Of a DNA stretch of 64,000 bases, positions 27,290 through 36,309 are shown piece after piece. The stretch spans positions 2,294,001-2,358,000 of the forward strand of contig NZ_CP059467.1 of assembly GCF_017894365.1 (NCBI RefSeq), given 5' to 3'. A model generated the notes under the pieces. It ran no database searches. It saw nothing but the letters and a program-made list of their open reading frames with translations, and had not been told where the DNA came from. The translations under genes and the position numbers were made by a program. Positions within the stretch are counted from its first letter, which is position 1; every line of letters begins with the position of its first letter. The stretch comes from Aromatoleum bremense (lineage in GTDB: Bacteria; Pseudomonadota; Gammaproteobacteria; Burkholderiales; Rhodocyclaceae).

Positions 27290-27675
27290 ATCCGCGCTTC
27301 GCCGACTGGCTGGCGCTGCTGCGGCCGGGCGATTTCGCGACGCTGGCGGGCGCGCTCGCGGTATGCGTCGTGTCGGTGTTGCTGCTGTGGCGCGGCGGCG
27401 CCCCGGACAAGGCGATCGTGCGCGCCGGCGGCGCGGTGTTCGCCGAACTGAGCCTCGCGAGCCCGCAGCGCGTCGACGTCCCGGGGCCGCTCGGGATCAC
27501 GCGCATCGAAGTCGAGCCGGGCCGCGCGCGCGTCCTCTCCGATCCCGGGCCGCGCCAGTATTGCGTTCGCCAGGGCTGGCTGAGCCGCGCCGGAGCGGTC
27601 GCGATCTGCGCGCCGAACGAGGTCAGCCTGAGCCTTGCCGGCGGCGCAGCGGACTATGACACGCTCAACTATTGA
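27286..27675 (+). CDS. NusG domain II membrane-anchored protein
   Basis: A 129-residue protein starting at GTG 27286, four bases inside rapZ. One transmembrane helix (about 18-37) is followed by a small beta-rich NusG_II domain, with the hallmark [29 protein letters not shown] and ICAPN segments. NusG_II proteins are commonly encoded next to Gx-transporter (HepT component I-like) genes; here that partner lies at 38596, on the far side of the MCP-pad block. Function is unknown. Confidence 0.8.
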   Translation: MNPRFADWLALLRPGDFATLAGALAVCVVSVLLLWRGGAPDKAIVRAGGAVFAELSLASPQRVDVPGPLGITRIEVEPGRARVLSDPGPRQYCVRQGWLSRAGAVAICAPNEVSLSLAGGAADYDTLNY

Positions 27676-27870
27676 TTTTTCATCCTGCGCGGCCCCCGTC
27701 CGGGCGGCTGTGCGCACCCAAAACAGTTCAAAAGGAAACCATTTAACATAGACATGATGTTCCGGCCTCTGTACTCTTGCCGCTTGGCAGGCCCGATGGA
27801 CGTGTCATACCTGAAGGTGCGGGGCGGGCACGACGGGATGGGTCGCAATCAACCATAAACAGGATGCGCA

Positions 27871-29874
27871 ATGTCGGGTCGTCAAACATCGGTAGCGGTC
27901 AGGTTCAGCCTGGTACTCGTTACTGCCATCACCCTTTTGCTGCTCGGCGTTGCATTCGGGCTCGCGCAATATTTGAGCAATAAACTGGAACAGAAGTCGC
28001 TGGAGGGGCTGCAAGCGACCAACCGCCTGATCATCAACATGATCGACGGCTATAACAGCGCCGCGCAACAGGCTGCCCAGCGCCTCGGCGCGGTCTTTGC
28101 AGGCAATTACCCGCAAGCGTTCCACATTCATTCCGGCAGCGGTCTCCTGATGCACGGCGACCTCCCGATCACATTCGAAGAAACCTCCATCCCCGATCGC
28201 TTCACCAGCCTCTCGGGCGCGGCGGCGACCGTGCTGACCCGCCGCGGCAATGACTTCGAACGCATTTCGACTTCGATAAAGGACGAAAAGGGCAACCGCG
28301 CCTCGGGTATTCTGTTGGGCGATGACCATCCGGCCGTCCCGTTCCTTCTCAAGGGGAAGTCCTATACCGGCATCGCCAAGATGCTCGGCCGGGACGTCAT
28401 GACACACTACGCTCCCATCAGCGACAGCCGCGGCGAAACGATCGGTGCGTTTTTTGTCGGCGTCGACTTCACCGACGGCATGGCGGCGATGAAAGAAAAA
28501 ATCTCGGCAATCCGGATCGGTGCGACCGGCTATCCCTATGGGCTCGACGCCGGGCGCGACAAGGGCCGCATCGTCATCCACCCGAGCCTTGAGGGCAAAT
28601 CGCTGCTCGGTCAGAAAGACGTCCATGGCCGCGAGTTCATTGCCGAAATGCTGGCTTCCGGGAACGGCGTCATCAACTACTGGTGGAAGAATCCTGATGA
28701 AAAGGAAGCGCGGGAAAAAATCGTCGTGTACAACCTTTATCCGGCGTGGAACTGGGTCGTGGCTTCCGGCAGCTATCTGGACGAATTCAACAGCGAAGGG
28801 AAGGAAGCCGGCCGGGGGCTGATGCAAGCCGCCCTGCTGCTGATTCCGGTGGTGCTTGCCCTGGTGTGGATCGCGACGCGGCGCTGGATCGCCAAGCCGC
28901 TTGGGGAAGCCGTCGTCGTCGCCAACAAGGTCGCCGAGGGCGATTTCACCGCGCGTGCCGAAGTGAAGTCGAATGACGAGATCGGTGCGCTGGTCCGCGC
29001 GCAATCGACGATGGTCGAACAGCTTGGCCAAACCATCAGAGACGTGCGCGTTGCTGCGGCCAGCGTCGCCGCCGACGCCAGGCAGCTTGCCACGGCCGCC
29101 GACAACGTCGCGACCAGTTCGACGATGCAAAGCGGCGCTGCGGCCGACATGGCCGTATCCGTCGAACAGATGAGTGCAAGCATCGACATGATCGCCCAGC
29201 ACGCCGCCGAGGCGCTGAAAATTTCGACCGACTCCGAAACCGAATCACGCAGCAGCGTCCTCGTCATCGACCGCGCGGTGGCTGCGATGAATCATATTGC
29301 CGACACCGCTCGCCGCTCTTCGGCGGCCGTCGAGCAACTCGGGCGCGAATCCCAGGAAATTTCCGCGATTGCGCATACGATCAAAGACATCGCCGACCAG
29401 ACCAACCTCCTTGCCCTCAATGCCGCAATCGAAGCTGCGCGCGCCGGGGAGCAGGGCCGCGGTTTCGCCGTCGTCGCAGACGAGGTACGAAAGCTCGCCG
29501 AGCGCACCACCACTTCGACGCACGAAATCGGCGAGATGATCGGACGCATCCAGCAGGGCACGCTGAATGCCGTGGACAACATGAACATCGGGGTCGAGCA
29601 GGTCTCCAGCGGGGTCGAACTCGCGGCGGAGGCTACTGCTGCCATCGAACGGATCCATCACAGCGCGGTACAGGTGTCCCAGGCGGTGTCGGGCATCACC
29701 ACGGCCATTCGCGAACAGAGCATCGCGACGACCAGTGTGGCTCAAGGTCTGGAGAAGATTGCCCACATGACCGAGCGCAATAACGTCGAAGCGCAGGAAA
29801 CCGCGCAATCGGCCGAAGGATTGCAGTCGATCGCTGCCCGGCTCCAGGCGGCTGTCCAAGTCTTCAAGGTGTAG
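27871..29874 (+). CDS. Methyl-accepting chemotaxis protein with periplasmic Cache domain
   Basis: A 667-residue chemoreceptor. Transmembrane helix 1 is at about 11-33, then a periplasmic Cache sensor of about 280 residues (fused Cache3/Cache2 type: [22 protein letters not shown], then [11 protein letters not shown]), helix 2 at about 318-338, HAMP at about 340-392 and the MCP signalling domain with the hairpin tip [20 protein letters not shown] (about 528-547). The ligand is unknown. It converges on the pad genes, so a role in taxis to their aromatic substrates is only a guess. Base composition is visibly lower in GC than that of its left-hand neighbours. Confidence 0.93.
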   Translation: MSGRQTSVAVRFSLVLVTAITLLLLGVAFGLAQYLSNKLEQKSLEGLQATNRLIINMIDGYNSAAQQAAQRLGAVFAGNYPQAFHIHSGSGLLMHGDLPITFEETSIPDRFTSLSGAAATVLTRRGNDFERISTSIKDEKGNRASGILLGDDHPAVPFLLKGKSYTGIAKMLGRDVMTHYAPISDSRGETIGAFFVGVDFTDGMAAMKEKISAIRIGATGYPYGLDAGRDKGRIVIHPSLEGKSLLGQKDVHGREFIAEMLASGNGVINYWWKNPDEKEAREKIVVYNLYPAWNWVVASGSYLDEFNSEGKEAGRGLMQAALLLIPVVLALVWIATRRWIAKPLGEAVVVANKVAEGDFTARAEVKSNDEIGALVRAQSTMVEQLGQTIRDVRVAAASVAADARQLATAADNVATSSTMQSGAAADMAVSVEQMSASIDMIAQHAAEALKISTDSETESRSSVLVIDRAVAAMNHIADTARRSSAAVEQLGRESQEISAIAHTIKDIADQTNLLALNAAIEAARAGEQGRGFAVVADEVRKLAERTTTSTHEIGEMIGRIQQGTLNAVDNMNIGVEQVSSGVELAAEATAAIERIHHSAVQVSQAVSGITTAIREQSIATTSVAQGLEKIAHMTERNNVEAQETAQSAEGLQSIAARLQAAVQVFKV

Positions 29875-29964
29875 CGTCGGGATCACCGCGGGGCCGAACC
29901 TCAAAAGCCGGAGTCATTGCCAGGGCCCGGCCAGTCACGCTGCCGGACCCCTCCGGACCATCCC

Positions 29965-31344
29965 TCAGGCCGGCAATGCGGCTGCGAACCGTTTGATGAA
30001 GCGGATGTTTTCTTCCACCTTCCCCTGAATATGCTCGATCTGCGCGGGGCTGAGGTGGCGGAAGCGTCCCATGGCCTTGAGGTAGTCGGTGACCGGCAGG
30101 GGGTCGTCGACGGGGCGGGTGAAGTTGAGGCCCTCGTCGGGCGTGAACTCCCACAGCATGACGAAGTTGGTCTCGACGGCCTTTCTCGCGACCTCCATGT
30201 TCTGGTCGGACGCAAAGCGCCAGCCGGTCGTGCAGGGGGAATAGACATGCACGTAGGCGAAACCGGTTTTCGACGCCTCGATCGCGCGGTCGAGCTTCGC
30301 GTAGAGGTCCTCCATGTACGCGGTCGAGGCGGTCGCGACGTACGCGCAGCGGTGGTTCACCATCAGGAGCGGCAGGTTCTTCGCGTCCTGCGTCTTGCCC
30401 TGCGCGGGCTGCCCTGCGGCGCAGCCGGCGCCGATCGGCGTCGTCGAGGTCCAGGCGCCGTACGGCGTGCAGCTCGAGCGCTGCATGCCGGTGTTCATGT
30501 AGCCCTCGTTGTCGACGACCATGAAGAGCATCTGCTCGCCGCGCTCGGCCGCCCCCGACAGCGACTGGAAGCCGACATCGGAGGCCCCGCCGTCGCCGGC
30601 GATCGCGAGCGCCGTCACCTCGCGCCCCATCCTCTTGAACTGGCGCTTGACCCCGGCGAGCATCGCCGCGGTGTTCGTCAAGAGCGGATGGAAGACGGGC
30701 ACTTTCGTGCCGGTCGCGCCGTTGAAGCCGACCGAACCCATGCCGGGCACGCACCCGGGTGGGGTCGCGAGCACGGTGTCGGGGCCGACGCGGCGCAGCG
30801 TGTGGCGCATCAGGAGCTCCGTGTTGCAGCCCTGGCAGCCGGCCAAGCCCGGCGCGAACAGATCTTCCCAGTCGCCGACCTCGTTGTAGATGTTCGCCGT
30901 CGTGACATAGGTCAGCGCGCCCTTGCTGCACACCGGCACGCACGCAGGCTTGCCATCGCAAGTGTCGCACTTCGACACGTGGCCGGTGGCCTCCTCCAAC
31001 GCGATGCCGCCGTACGCACAGCCGACCGTGCACAACAGGCAATCGACGCATTTCGAAGCGTCCCAGCCGATCACGCCCGACGCGCCGTCCTTGGCCAGGG
31101 CGCCTGCCGGACACACGGTGACGCATTTCGGATCGGCGCACTGGCGGCACAGCGCCAGCTCGAACGCTTTTTCAGTGGCGTCCTTGGTTGCGTCCTTAAT
31201 TGTGTCCCCTCGGCCGACGATCTGGATGCGCGAACGCGCCCGATCAATGGTGCCGGTCTTGGCCTGCGCGCAGGCCGTCATGCAATCGCCGCAGCCGTCG
31301 CACTTGGCGGGGTCGAAGGCGATCGTGCTGTAAGCTCGTCCCAT
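29965..31344 (-). CDS. padI: Phenylglyoxylate:acceptor oxidoreductase, TPP-binding beta subunit with ferredoxin domain
   Basis: A 459-residue protein starting at ATG 31344 with AGGAG five bases upstream. The N-terminal 150 residues are a polyferredoxin domain (CDGCGDCMTACAQ, CRQCADPKCVTVCP, CVDCLLCTVGC, CDTCDGKPACVPVC) for three or four [4Fe-4S] clusters. The rest is the TPP-binding half of a 2-oxoacid:ferredoxin oxidoreductase: CQGCNTELL and GDGGASDVGF...NEGYMNTG, the GDG-N Mg/TPP motif. In Aromatoleum evansii the five subunits PadEFGHI oxidatively decarboxylate phenylglyoxylate to benzoyl-CoA with reduction of NAD. Here it is the last gene in that order. Confidence 0.9.
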   Translation of the reverse strand: MGRAYSTIAFDPAKCDGCGDCMTACAQAKTGTIDRARSRIQIVGRGDTIKDATKDATEKAFELALCRQCADPKCVTVCPAGALAKDGASGVIGWDASKCVDCLLCTVGCAYGGIALEEATGHVSKCDTCDGKPACVPVCSKGALTYVTTANIYNEVGDWEDLFAPGLAGCQGCNTELLMRHTLRRVGPDTVLATPPGCVPGMGSVGFNGATGTKVPVFHPLLTNTAAMLAGVKRQFKRMGREVTALAIAGDGGASDVGFQSLSGAAERGEQMLFMVVDNEGYMNTGMQRSSCTPYGAWTSTTPIGAGCAAGQPAQGKTQDAKNLPLLMVNHRCAYVATASTAYMEDLYAKLDRAIEASKTGFAYVHVYSPCTTGWRFASDQNMEVARKAVETNFVMLWEFTPDEGLNFTRPVDDPLPVTDYLKAMGRFRHLSPAQIEHIQGKVEENIRFIKRFAAALPA

Positions 31345-31367
31345 ATCTGCTCCTTGATCGGGCGCTT

Positions 31368-32633
31368 CTAGCGCCACGTCCTCGACATCAGCTCACGGCC
31401 GACTTTGAGCGGGTCGGCGACCAGGCGCTCCTTGACTGCCGTGAGGTCCATGCGCCGCACGATCAGCTGCGCCATGATGCCGCCGTCGAAGAATTCATTG
31501 ACCCCGAAGATGCCGGCGAGCCGTCCGTCGCGGAAGATCGCCTTCAGGTAGCGCCCGGTTTTTTCGTCGAAGCGCGTGACGACCTCACTGCCTGCGGGCG
31601 CCTCGCTCGAGCCGACCGAGATCGCATGCCGGCCGAAGAAGTGGTAGGTGTTGAGTGGCACGCCGCCCGCGTAAGGACGGATGCCCGCATCGCCCGCCAT
31701 CGCCATGCCGGCGATGCGCCCCTGCTCGGTGGCCGAAGGCAGGATGGCGTTGACGCGCGGCGTCGGCGAGAAGAAATGCTTCGCCTGCGCGCAGTCGCCC
31801 GCTGCCCAGACGTTCGGGCGACTGGTGCGCATCGTGTCGTCGACGAGGATGCCGTGCTCGAACGCGACGCCGCTGCCGTCGAGGTAGTCGAGGTTCGGCT
31901 TGACGCCGGTCGCCACGAGCAGGAGATCGGCTTCGAGCGTCGTGCCGTTGGCGAGCGTCAGGCGCGCACCCACCGATGAGGGCTCGAGGCGCACGACGCG
32001 GCTGCCGGTCAGGATCTTCGCGCCGTTGTCGATAAAGGCCTGCTCGATCATCTGCGCGGCAACTTTGTCGAAGTAGCCCGCGGTGAGCTGGTCGCTCATC
32101 TCGACGATGGTCACGCTCGCGCCCGCCTTGACGAGGTTCTCCGCGGCGTGCATGCCGACGAGGCCCGCGCCGAGCACCACCGCCTGGCGCGACTGCGCGA
32201 TCGCCTCGCGCAGCCCGAGCGCGTCGTCGAGGGTGCGCAGCACGTGGTAGGCGACGGTGTCGATGCCCGGGATCGGCGGGATCGCGGGCGAGGTGCCGGT
32301 GGCGAGCAAGAGCTTGTCGTAGGCGAGGTGCGTGCCGTCGGCCAGTTCCGCGGTGTTCGCGTCCGCGTCGAGTGCGGCGAGTCCCGCACCCGGCCGGTAG
32401 CTCACCGCGTTGCGGGCGAAGAAGTCGTCGTCCCTGAGGAACACGCGCTCGGGCGCGGATTTTCCGGACACGACGTAGGGCAGCACGGTCGGCGAATACG
32501 GCAGGTGGGCGTCGCGCGTCACCACCGTCAGGGTGCCGGTCGCGTCATGCATGCGGATCGCGCTGATCGCCTCGAGCGCCGCGTGGCTGCTGCCGACGAC
32601 GAGGTATTGGGTGTGTTCCATTGCTGGTTCCAT
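31368..32633 (-). CDS. padH: Phenylglyoxylate:acceptor oxidoreductase, FAD/NAD subunit
   Basis: A 421-residue pyridine nucleotide-disulfide oxidoreductase-fold protein. It has an N-terminal FAD loop (YLVVGSSHAALEAISA), an NAD loop (AVVLGAGLVGMHAAE, about residues 150-164) and a second FAD motif (RPNVWAAGDCAQ). PadH couples electrons from the ferredoxin clusters to NAD. ATG 32633 is preferred because it has GAGG upstream; ATG 32621 (417 residues) is possible. The start lies 14 bases after the padG stop. Confidence 0.88.
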   Translation of the reverse strand: MEPAMEHTQYLVVGSSHAALEAISAIRMHDATGTLTVVTRDAHLPYSPTVLPYVVSGKSAPERVFLRDDDFFARNAVSYRPGAGLAALDADANTAELADGTHLAYDKLLLATGTSPAIPPIPGIDTVAYHVLRTLDDALGLREAIAQSRQAVVLGAGLVGMHAAENLVKAGASVTIVEMSDQLTAGYFDKVAAQMIEQAFIDNGAKILTGSRVVRLEPSSVGARLTLANGTTLEADLLLVATGVKPNLDYLDGSGVAFEHGILVDDTMRTSRPNVWAAGDCAQAKHFFSPTPRVNAILPSATEQGRIAGMAMAGDAGIRPYAGGVPLNTYHFFGRHAISVGSSEAPAGSEVVTRFDEKTGRYLKAIFRDGRLAGIFGVNEFFDGGIMAQLIVRRMDLTAVKERLVADPLKVGRELMSRTWR

Positions 32634-32646
32634 GGTTCTGCCGCCC

Positions 32647-33906
32647 TCAGTCATTCTCGTTGAGCCACACCGGCTCGTTGGGCGCCGGCCCGTCGAGCAG
32701 CCGCTCGGTGGCGTCGATGACGCGGTGAAAGTGGCCAATCGTGATGTCCGCGCCCGCCAGGCCCCCGATGAAGCTCATCGCCGGCAGCACCGTGCCCGCC
32801 TCGCGCGCGAGGCGGTACAGCACGCCGAGCACTTCCTGGTACATCGGCCCGCAGTTCCAGCGAAAGCCCACCGAGCGGTCGACGACACCGAGCGCGCGCA
32901 CCTTCGACAGGGCGCGCATCAACGCCTCGACCGGGAACGGGCTGAAAGTCTTGATCTTGATGAGGCCGACCTTGCGGCCCGCTTCGCGCGCTTCATCCAC
33001 GGCGTCCTTGGCCGCGCCCGTCATGCTGCCGAGCGTCATGATCGCGAACTCGGCATCGTCGAGGCGGTACTCCTCGACGAGCGGCGCGTAGCTGCGCCCG
33101 AAGCGGCTCGCCCACTCGGCGTGCACGGCCTCGATGACGCCCAGCGCGTTCTGCATGCCGCGGCACTGGCTCTTGCGATAGCGCACGAACGTCGCCGGCC
33201 CCTTGCCGCCCGAGCCGCCAGTGAGCGGATCGACCGCCATGGGCTTCATCGGGTCGAGCGCGACGTGCCAGTTCACGTCCTTCGCCCCCATGAACGCGTC
33301 GACGTCCGATTGCTCGGGCAGCTCGACGCGTGACGTGCCGTACGACAGGTAGTTGCCGTCGAGGCAGATGTTAACGGGGAGCATGACGTCGTGGTCTTCG
33401 GCGATCCTGAACGCCATCACCGTGGTGTCGAGCACTTCCTGCACCGTCTCGCAGTAGATCTGCACCCAGCCGACTTCGCGCACCGTCATCGCGTCCTGGT
33501 GCCCGCCCCACACGCACTGCGGCGTGATGCCGTCGCGCGTGACGATCGACATCACGATCGGCAGGCGCATGCCGGAGGTGCGAAAGTACGGTTCGAACAT
33601 GAACGCGAGCCCCGGCCCGCAGGTCGCGGTGTAGGTGCGCGCGCCGGCCAAGGCGCCTCCCTGCAGCACCGACAGCACCGAGTGCTCGCCTTCGGCGTCC
33701 ACGATGTCGGCGTCCATCCTGCCGTCGGCGATGAGCTTGGCGACGTGCTCGACGAGGGACGACTGCGGCGTGATCGGATACACCGCGACCATGTCGGGGC
33801 GCGCGAGCGCGACGCCGAGCGCGGCCGCTTCGTTGCCTTCGCACAGCATCACTTTCTGCTTCGTCGGCGCGCCGACGGCGGGTTTTTCGAGCGTGGTGGT
33901 GCTCAT
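32647..33906 (-). CDS. padG: Phenylglyoxylate:acceptor oxidoreductase, alpha subunit
   Basis: A 419-residue 2-oxoacid:ferredoxin oxidoreductase alpha subunit (pyrimidine-binding half for TPP). Diagnostic parts are VAVYPITPQSSLVEHVA (about 40-56), ATCGPGLAFMFEPYF and the transketolase C-terminal-like RKVGLIKIKTFSPFPVEAL. The reading frame is open further upstream, but ATG 33906 has GGGGAGG upstream and gives the family N-terminus; upstream residues are antisense to padF. Confidence 0.9.
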   Translation of the reverse strand: MSTTTLEKPAVGAPTKQKVMLCEGNEAAALGVALARPDMVAVYPITPQSSLVEHVAKLIADGRMDADIVDAEGEHSVLSVLQGGALAGARTYTATCGPGLAFMFEPYFRTSGMRLPIVMSIVTRDGITPQCVWGGHQDAMTVREVGWVQIYCETVQEVLDTTVMAFRIAEDHDVMLPVNICLDGNYLSYGTSRVELPEQSDVDAFMGAKDVNWHVALDPMKPMAVDPLTGGSGGKGPATFVRYRKSQCRGMQNALGVIEAVHAEWASRFGRSYAPLVEEYRLDDAEFAIMTLGSMTGAAKDAVDEAREAGRKVGLIKIKTFSPFPVEALMRALSKVRALGVVDRSVGFRWNCGPMYQEVLGVLYRLAREAGTVLPAMSFIGGLAGADITIGHFHRVIDATERLLDGPAPNEPVWLNEND

Positions 33907-33908
33907 GT

Positions 33909-34208
33909 TCACTGGGCCTCCCCGATCATCGTGATCGCGCGCTGCGGGCATTCGGTCGCACAGATGCCGCAGCCCTTGCAGGTGTTGAGGTTGAAGTCGA
34001 ACCACGCGGCGTGCTCCTCGACGCACTGCACCGGGCAGTACAGCCAGCACACCGCGCATTTGACGCATTTGTCGCGGTCGATGACCGGGCGCTGGCTGCG
34101 CCAGTCGCCGGGCAGCATCGGGCTGATGTCGGTCGCGACCGGGCACAGGTCGTCGGGGACATTCGCCTGCTCGAGGTTGAACAGCGGATAGCTTTGATGC
34201 CGGCTCAT
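33909..34208 (-). CDS. padF: Phenylglyoxylate:acceptor oxidoreductase, delta (ferredoxin) subunit
   Basis: A 99-residue 2[4Fe-4S] ferredoxin-type subunit with CVKCAVCWLYCPVQC and CKGCGICATECPQRA, the clostridial-type double cluster pattern. Its ATG overlaps the padE stop by four bases, and its stop is two bases from the padG start. It transfers electrons from TPP-bound substrate to the PadI clusters or PadH. Confidence 0.9.
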   Translation of the reverse strand: MSRHQSYPLFNLEQANVPDDLCPVATDISPMLPGDWRSQRPVIDRDKCVKCAVCWLYCPVQCVEEHAAWFDFNLNTCKGCGICATECPQRAITMIGEAQ

Positions 34209-34777
34209 GCGGCGGCCCTCCTTGCGATCGTGTGCACGGTCGTCTCGGCGTAGCCGCGCTCGAGCGCCGTCATGTTCTGCGCGAGCCCGGCGTCGCGAAA
34301 GTCCGAGTCCTCGAGCGCGCGCTTCAACGCGTCGAGCGACACCACCCCCGTCGTCTTCGCGAACGCACCGAGCATCAAGGTGTTGGTGATCGGGCGGCGG
34401 AAGATCTCGATCGCGATCTTCACCGCATCACACAGGCCGACGCGCCCGACCGTGTCGGGCAGCACGAGCTCGCCAAGCGCCTTGTGCGTCGCCTGTACCA
34501 GCGTGCCGCCCGGCTTCAGCCCGGCGAAGATGTCGACCGAGCGGGTCAGCGTCGGATCGACGCAGATCAGGCAGTCGGGGTGGTAGATATTGGTGAGCTG
34601 GCGGATTTCGCGCTCGCTTGCGCGCAGGAACGACACCACCGGCGCGCCGCGCCGCTCGAAACCGAACGACGGGATCGATACCGCGTATTTGCCTTCCTCG
34701 ACCAGCGCCGCGGCCAGAATGCCCGACGCCAGCACCGAACCCTGGCCGCCCCGGCCATGGAATCGCACTTCGTACAT
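34205..34777 (-). CDS. padE: Phenylglyoxylate:acceptor oxidoreductase, gamma subunit
   Basis: A 190-residue gamma domain of 2-oxoacid:ferredoxin oxidoreductases, beginning YEVRFHGRGGQGSVLAS (the conserved GxGGQG loop) and containing RRGAPVVSFLR. It is the first gene of the five-subunit set and is preceded by a GGAGGAG site. An 89-base gap separates it from padD, wider than the tight spacing downstream, so an internal promoter is possible but none stands out. Confidence 0.9.
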   Translation of the reverse strand: MYEVRFHGRGGQGSVLASGILAAALVEEGKYAVSIPSFGFERRGAPVVSFLRASEREIRQLTNIYHPDCLICVDPTLTRSVDIFAGLKPGGTLVQATHKALGELVLPDTVGRVGLCDAVKIAIEIFRRPITNTLMLGAFAKTTGVVSLDALKRALEDSDFRDAGLAQNMTALERGYAETTVHTIARRAAA

Positions 34778-34866
34778 GTTGTCTCCTCCTGCCTCGCAGG
34801 GACGGGACGGCTTGGCCCCGCCTTGTGGTTTGCTTCGGGTGCTACCGGATTGCTATTCGTGCTGTG

Positions 34867-35778
34867 TCAGTTGGCCCCGCCCCAGCCCGGTTTCACCGCG
34901 GCGCCGGCCGGACCGCGCCCGCGCACCGGCAGGTGCGGCAGCGCGAAGCCCTGCGTGAAGGCGGCGCGGCGCACCAGCGTGTATTTGACGAGCCAGCCGC
35001 CGCCGACCGCGAGCAGTCCGGCCGGAATCAGCGCGAGGCCCGCCAGCGGCGCGCCGAGCGCCGCCAGCAGTAGCAAGGCCGCCGCCAGCAGGTTGCCGAA
35101 CTTGAGGAACGGCCCGTCGACCGCCGCCAGCGCACGCAGGCTGCCTTCCGGCGCCCCGTCGGCGCGCAGGCCGGCGAGGTAGCTGCGCCACGCGAGCACG
35201 CGCACGAGCAGCAACCCGAGCGTCACGGCGGCGACGCCGAGCTGGCCCGCCGCGCTCGTCATCACGAACGGCGACGCCACCGCCACCAGCGCCGCGCCTT
35301 CAGCGAAACCGGTCGCGACCAGCATCGGCCGGCAGCGCGGATGGCGCCACGCCGGAATGCCCTTGTCGGCCGACAGGATGCGTGCCTGGGCATAGACGAA
35401 GGCGGCGCCGAACACGCCCGTCAGCAGCACGAACAGGCTGTGCCCGGTGAGCAGTGCAAGCGCGCCACAGCCAAACACCAGCGGCGCCACCGCCGCCTCC
35501 CGCGTCATCCACGAGGTGGCCAGGTGCCGATAGACGTTCAACGCGCGCCACGGCTTGCCGATCTCGAACCACACGCAGGTGAGCCCCGCACCGATCAGCG
35601 CCATCCCGCCGAGCAGCAGGGCGCGAACGTCGATGCCCGCGAGGCTCGCCAGCGCGGCGAAGGCGAGCAGCCCGCCGCCGGCGCCTCCGGCAATGAAGTT
35701 CGATGCCGCGCGCCAGTCCCAGTGGTGCTGCTGCCGCGGCCCGATCCGCTCGCCCGCCTTCAAGGTCTTCGCTTTCAT
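34867..35778 (-). CDS. padD: Membrane anchor subunit PadD of phenylacetyl-CoA:acceptor oxidoreductase
   Basis: A 303-residue DmsC/NrfD-like integral membrane protein with about eight hydrophobic helices and a basic start (MKAKTLKAGERIG). ATG 35778 has AAGG upstream; a GTG at 35790 overlapping the stop of the padC remnant is the alternative. In the known order padB-C-D-E-F-G-H-I it anchors PadB (molybdopterin) and PadC (Fe-S), which convert phenylacetyl-CoA to phenylglyoxylate. Here padB is missing and padC is reduced to about 18 codons, so PadD has no partner encoded locally. Confidence 0.82.
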   Translation of the reverse strand: MKAKTLKAGERIGPRQQHHWDWRAASNFIAGGAGGGLLAFAALASLAGIDVRALLLGGMALIGAGLTCVWFEIGKPWRALNVYRHLATSWMTREAAVAPLVFGCGALALLTGHSLFVLLTGVFGAAFVYAQARILSADKGIPAWRHPRCRPMLVATGFAEGAALVAVASPFVMTSAAGQLGVAAVTLGLLLVRVLAWRSYLAGLRADGAPEGSLRALAAVDGPFLKFGNLLAAALLLLAALGAPLAGLALIPAGLLAVGGGWLVKYTLVRRAAFTQGFALPHLPVRGRGPAGAAVKPGWGGAN

Positions 35779-35786
35779 CCCCGCCT

Positions 35787-35843
35787 TCACCCCTTGTCCC
35801 AGATGTAATACACGCCGGGGCCCGTGCCGAGTTCCTCGTGCAT
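35787..35843 (-). pseudogene. padC: 3' remnant of padC (Fe-S subunit)
   Basis: Immediately before padD, in the frame whose TGA overlaps padD's alternative GTG start, the strand encodes MHEELGTGPGVYYIWDKG and a stop. The GTxPxVYYI ending is the usual C-terminus of NrfC/PhsB/DmsB-like four-cluster Fe-S subunits, and padC is the expected gene at this position. Upstream codons show no cysteine motifs, and the frame hits a stop at 35955-35957. The rest of padC and all of padB are absent. Confidence 0.7.
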
Positions 35844-35952
35844 GCGCGAAATTCTCGATACCGGACCTGCCGACGGTCGCGGTAACGCCAGGCCGAGCCC
35901 GAACATAAAGAATGAATATTCGTTCACAAATGTTCGATGAAATCTTTCACAA

Positions 35953-35970
35953 CGTCAACCAGTATTGACA
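35953..35970. promoter_or_regulatory. Operator-like inverted repeat, pad side
   Basis: CGTCAAC-CAGT-ATTGACA: a 7-4-7 repeat with five central paired bases per arm exact (GTCAA/TTGAC). It matches the second site at 36136-36153 at 12 of 14 arm positions. It lies about 175 bases upstream of padD and contains a leftward TTGACG. Confidence 0.55.
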
Positions 35971-36135
35971 AAATATGCACACAACCGACCATGACGCGCC
36001 AGCCCGGTGGCAGGCAGCGTGAGGTTGTCGATGTTCGTTGATAGCTGGGACACGCGTCCACTATAGTTGGCGCCGAATCCCTCAGCTGAGCAGGGTCGGC
36101 CACGCGCAGCACGGCAGCGCCTGTTGTACGCATGT

Positions 36136-36153
36136 CGTCAACTGCTGTTGACG
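36136..36153. promoter_or_regulatory. Operator-like perfect inverted repeat, acyl-CoA synthetase side
   Basis: CGTCAAC-TGCT-GTTGACG is a perfect 7-4-7 inverted repeat about 157 bases before the start at 36310. The right arm doubles as a rightward TTGACG -35 candidate. Its similarity to the site at 35953-35970 suggests one regulator for both divergent units. Confidence 0.6.
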
Positions 36154-36309
36154 TGTTTTGATGAGTGGACGATCATTCATTAATTATCTATTCGTATGTC
36201 GTCGCCCTACGGCTGCGACATACCGTCAAAGCGGCCCGCTCGCTACAGCATGCGGCCGGTCCGCGATTCCCGAGCCACGTGGTTGATCGAAACGACAAGG
36301 AGTCATTAC

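Larger units (their letters stand above)
35844..36309. other. AT-richer divergent intergenic region, probable rearrangement junction
   Basis: This 466-base gap separates the padC remnant and padD from the acyl-CoA synthetase-like gene. It is clearly richer in A+T than its flanks and holds two copies of an operator-like inverted repeat (separate entries) and the near-palindrome CCACTATAGTTGG midway between them. TTGACA and TTGACG hexamers inside the repeats could serve as -35 elements; a GATCAT at 17 bases from 36148 is a possible -10 toward the right. A 69-codon leftward frame (35924-36133) has no recognisable homologue. No transposase or terminal repeat was recognised. Confidence 0.6.

Noticed and set aside
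35924..36133. 69-codon leftward frame upstream of padD
   Set aside because: No recognisable homologue, weak ribosome site, overlaps operator-like repeats; treated as intergenic.
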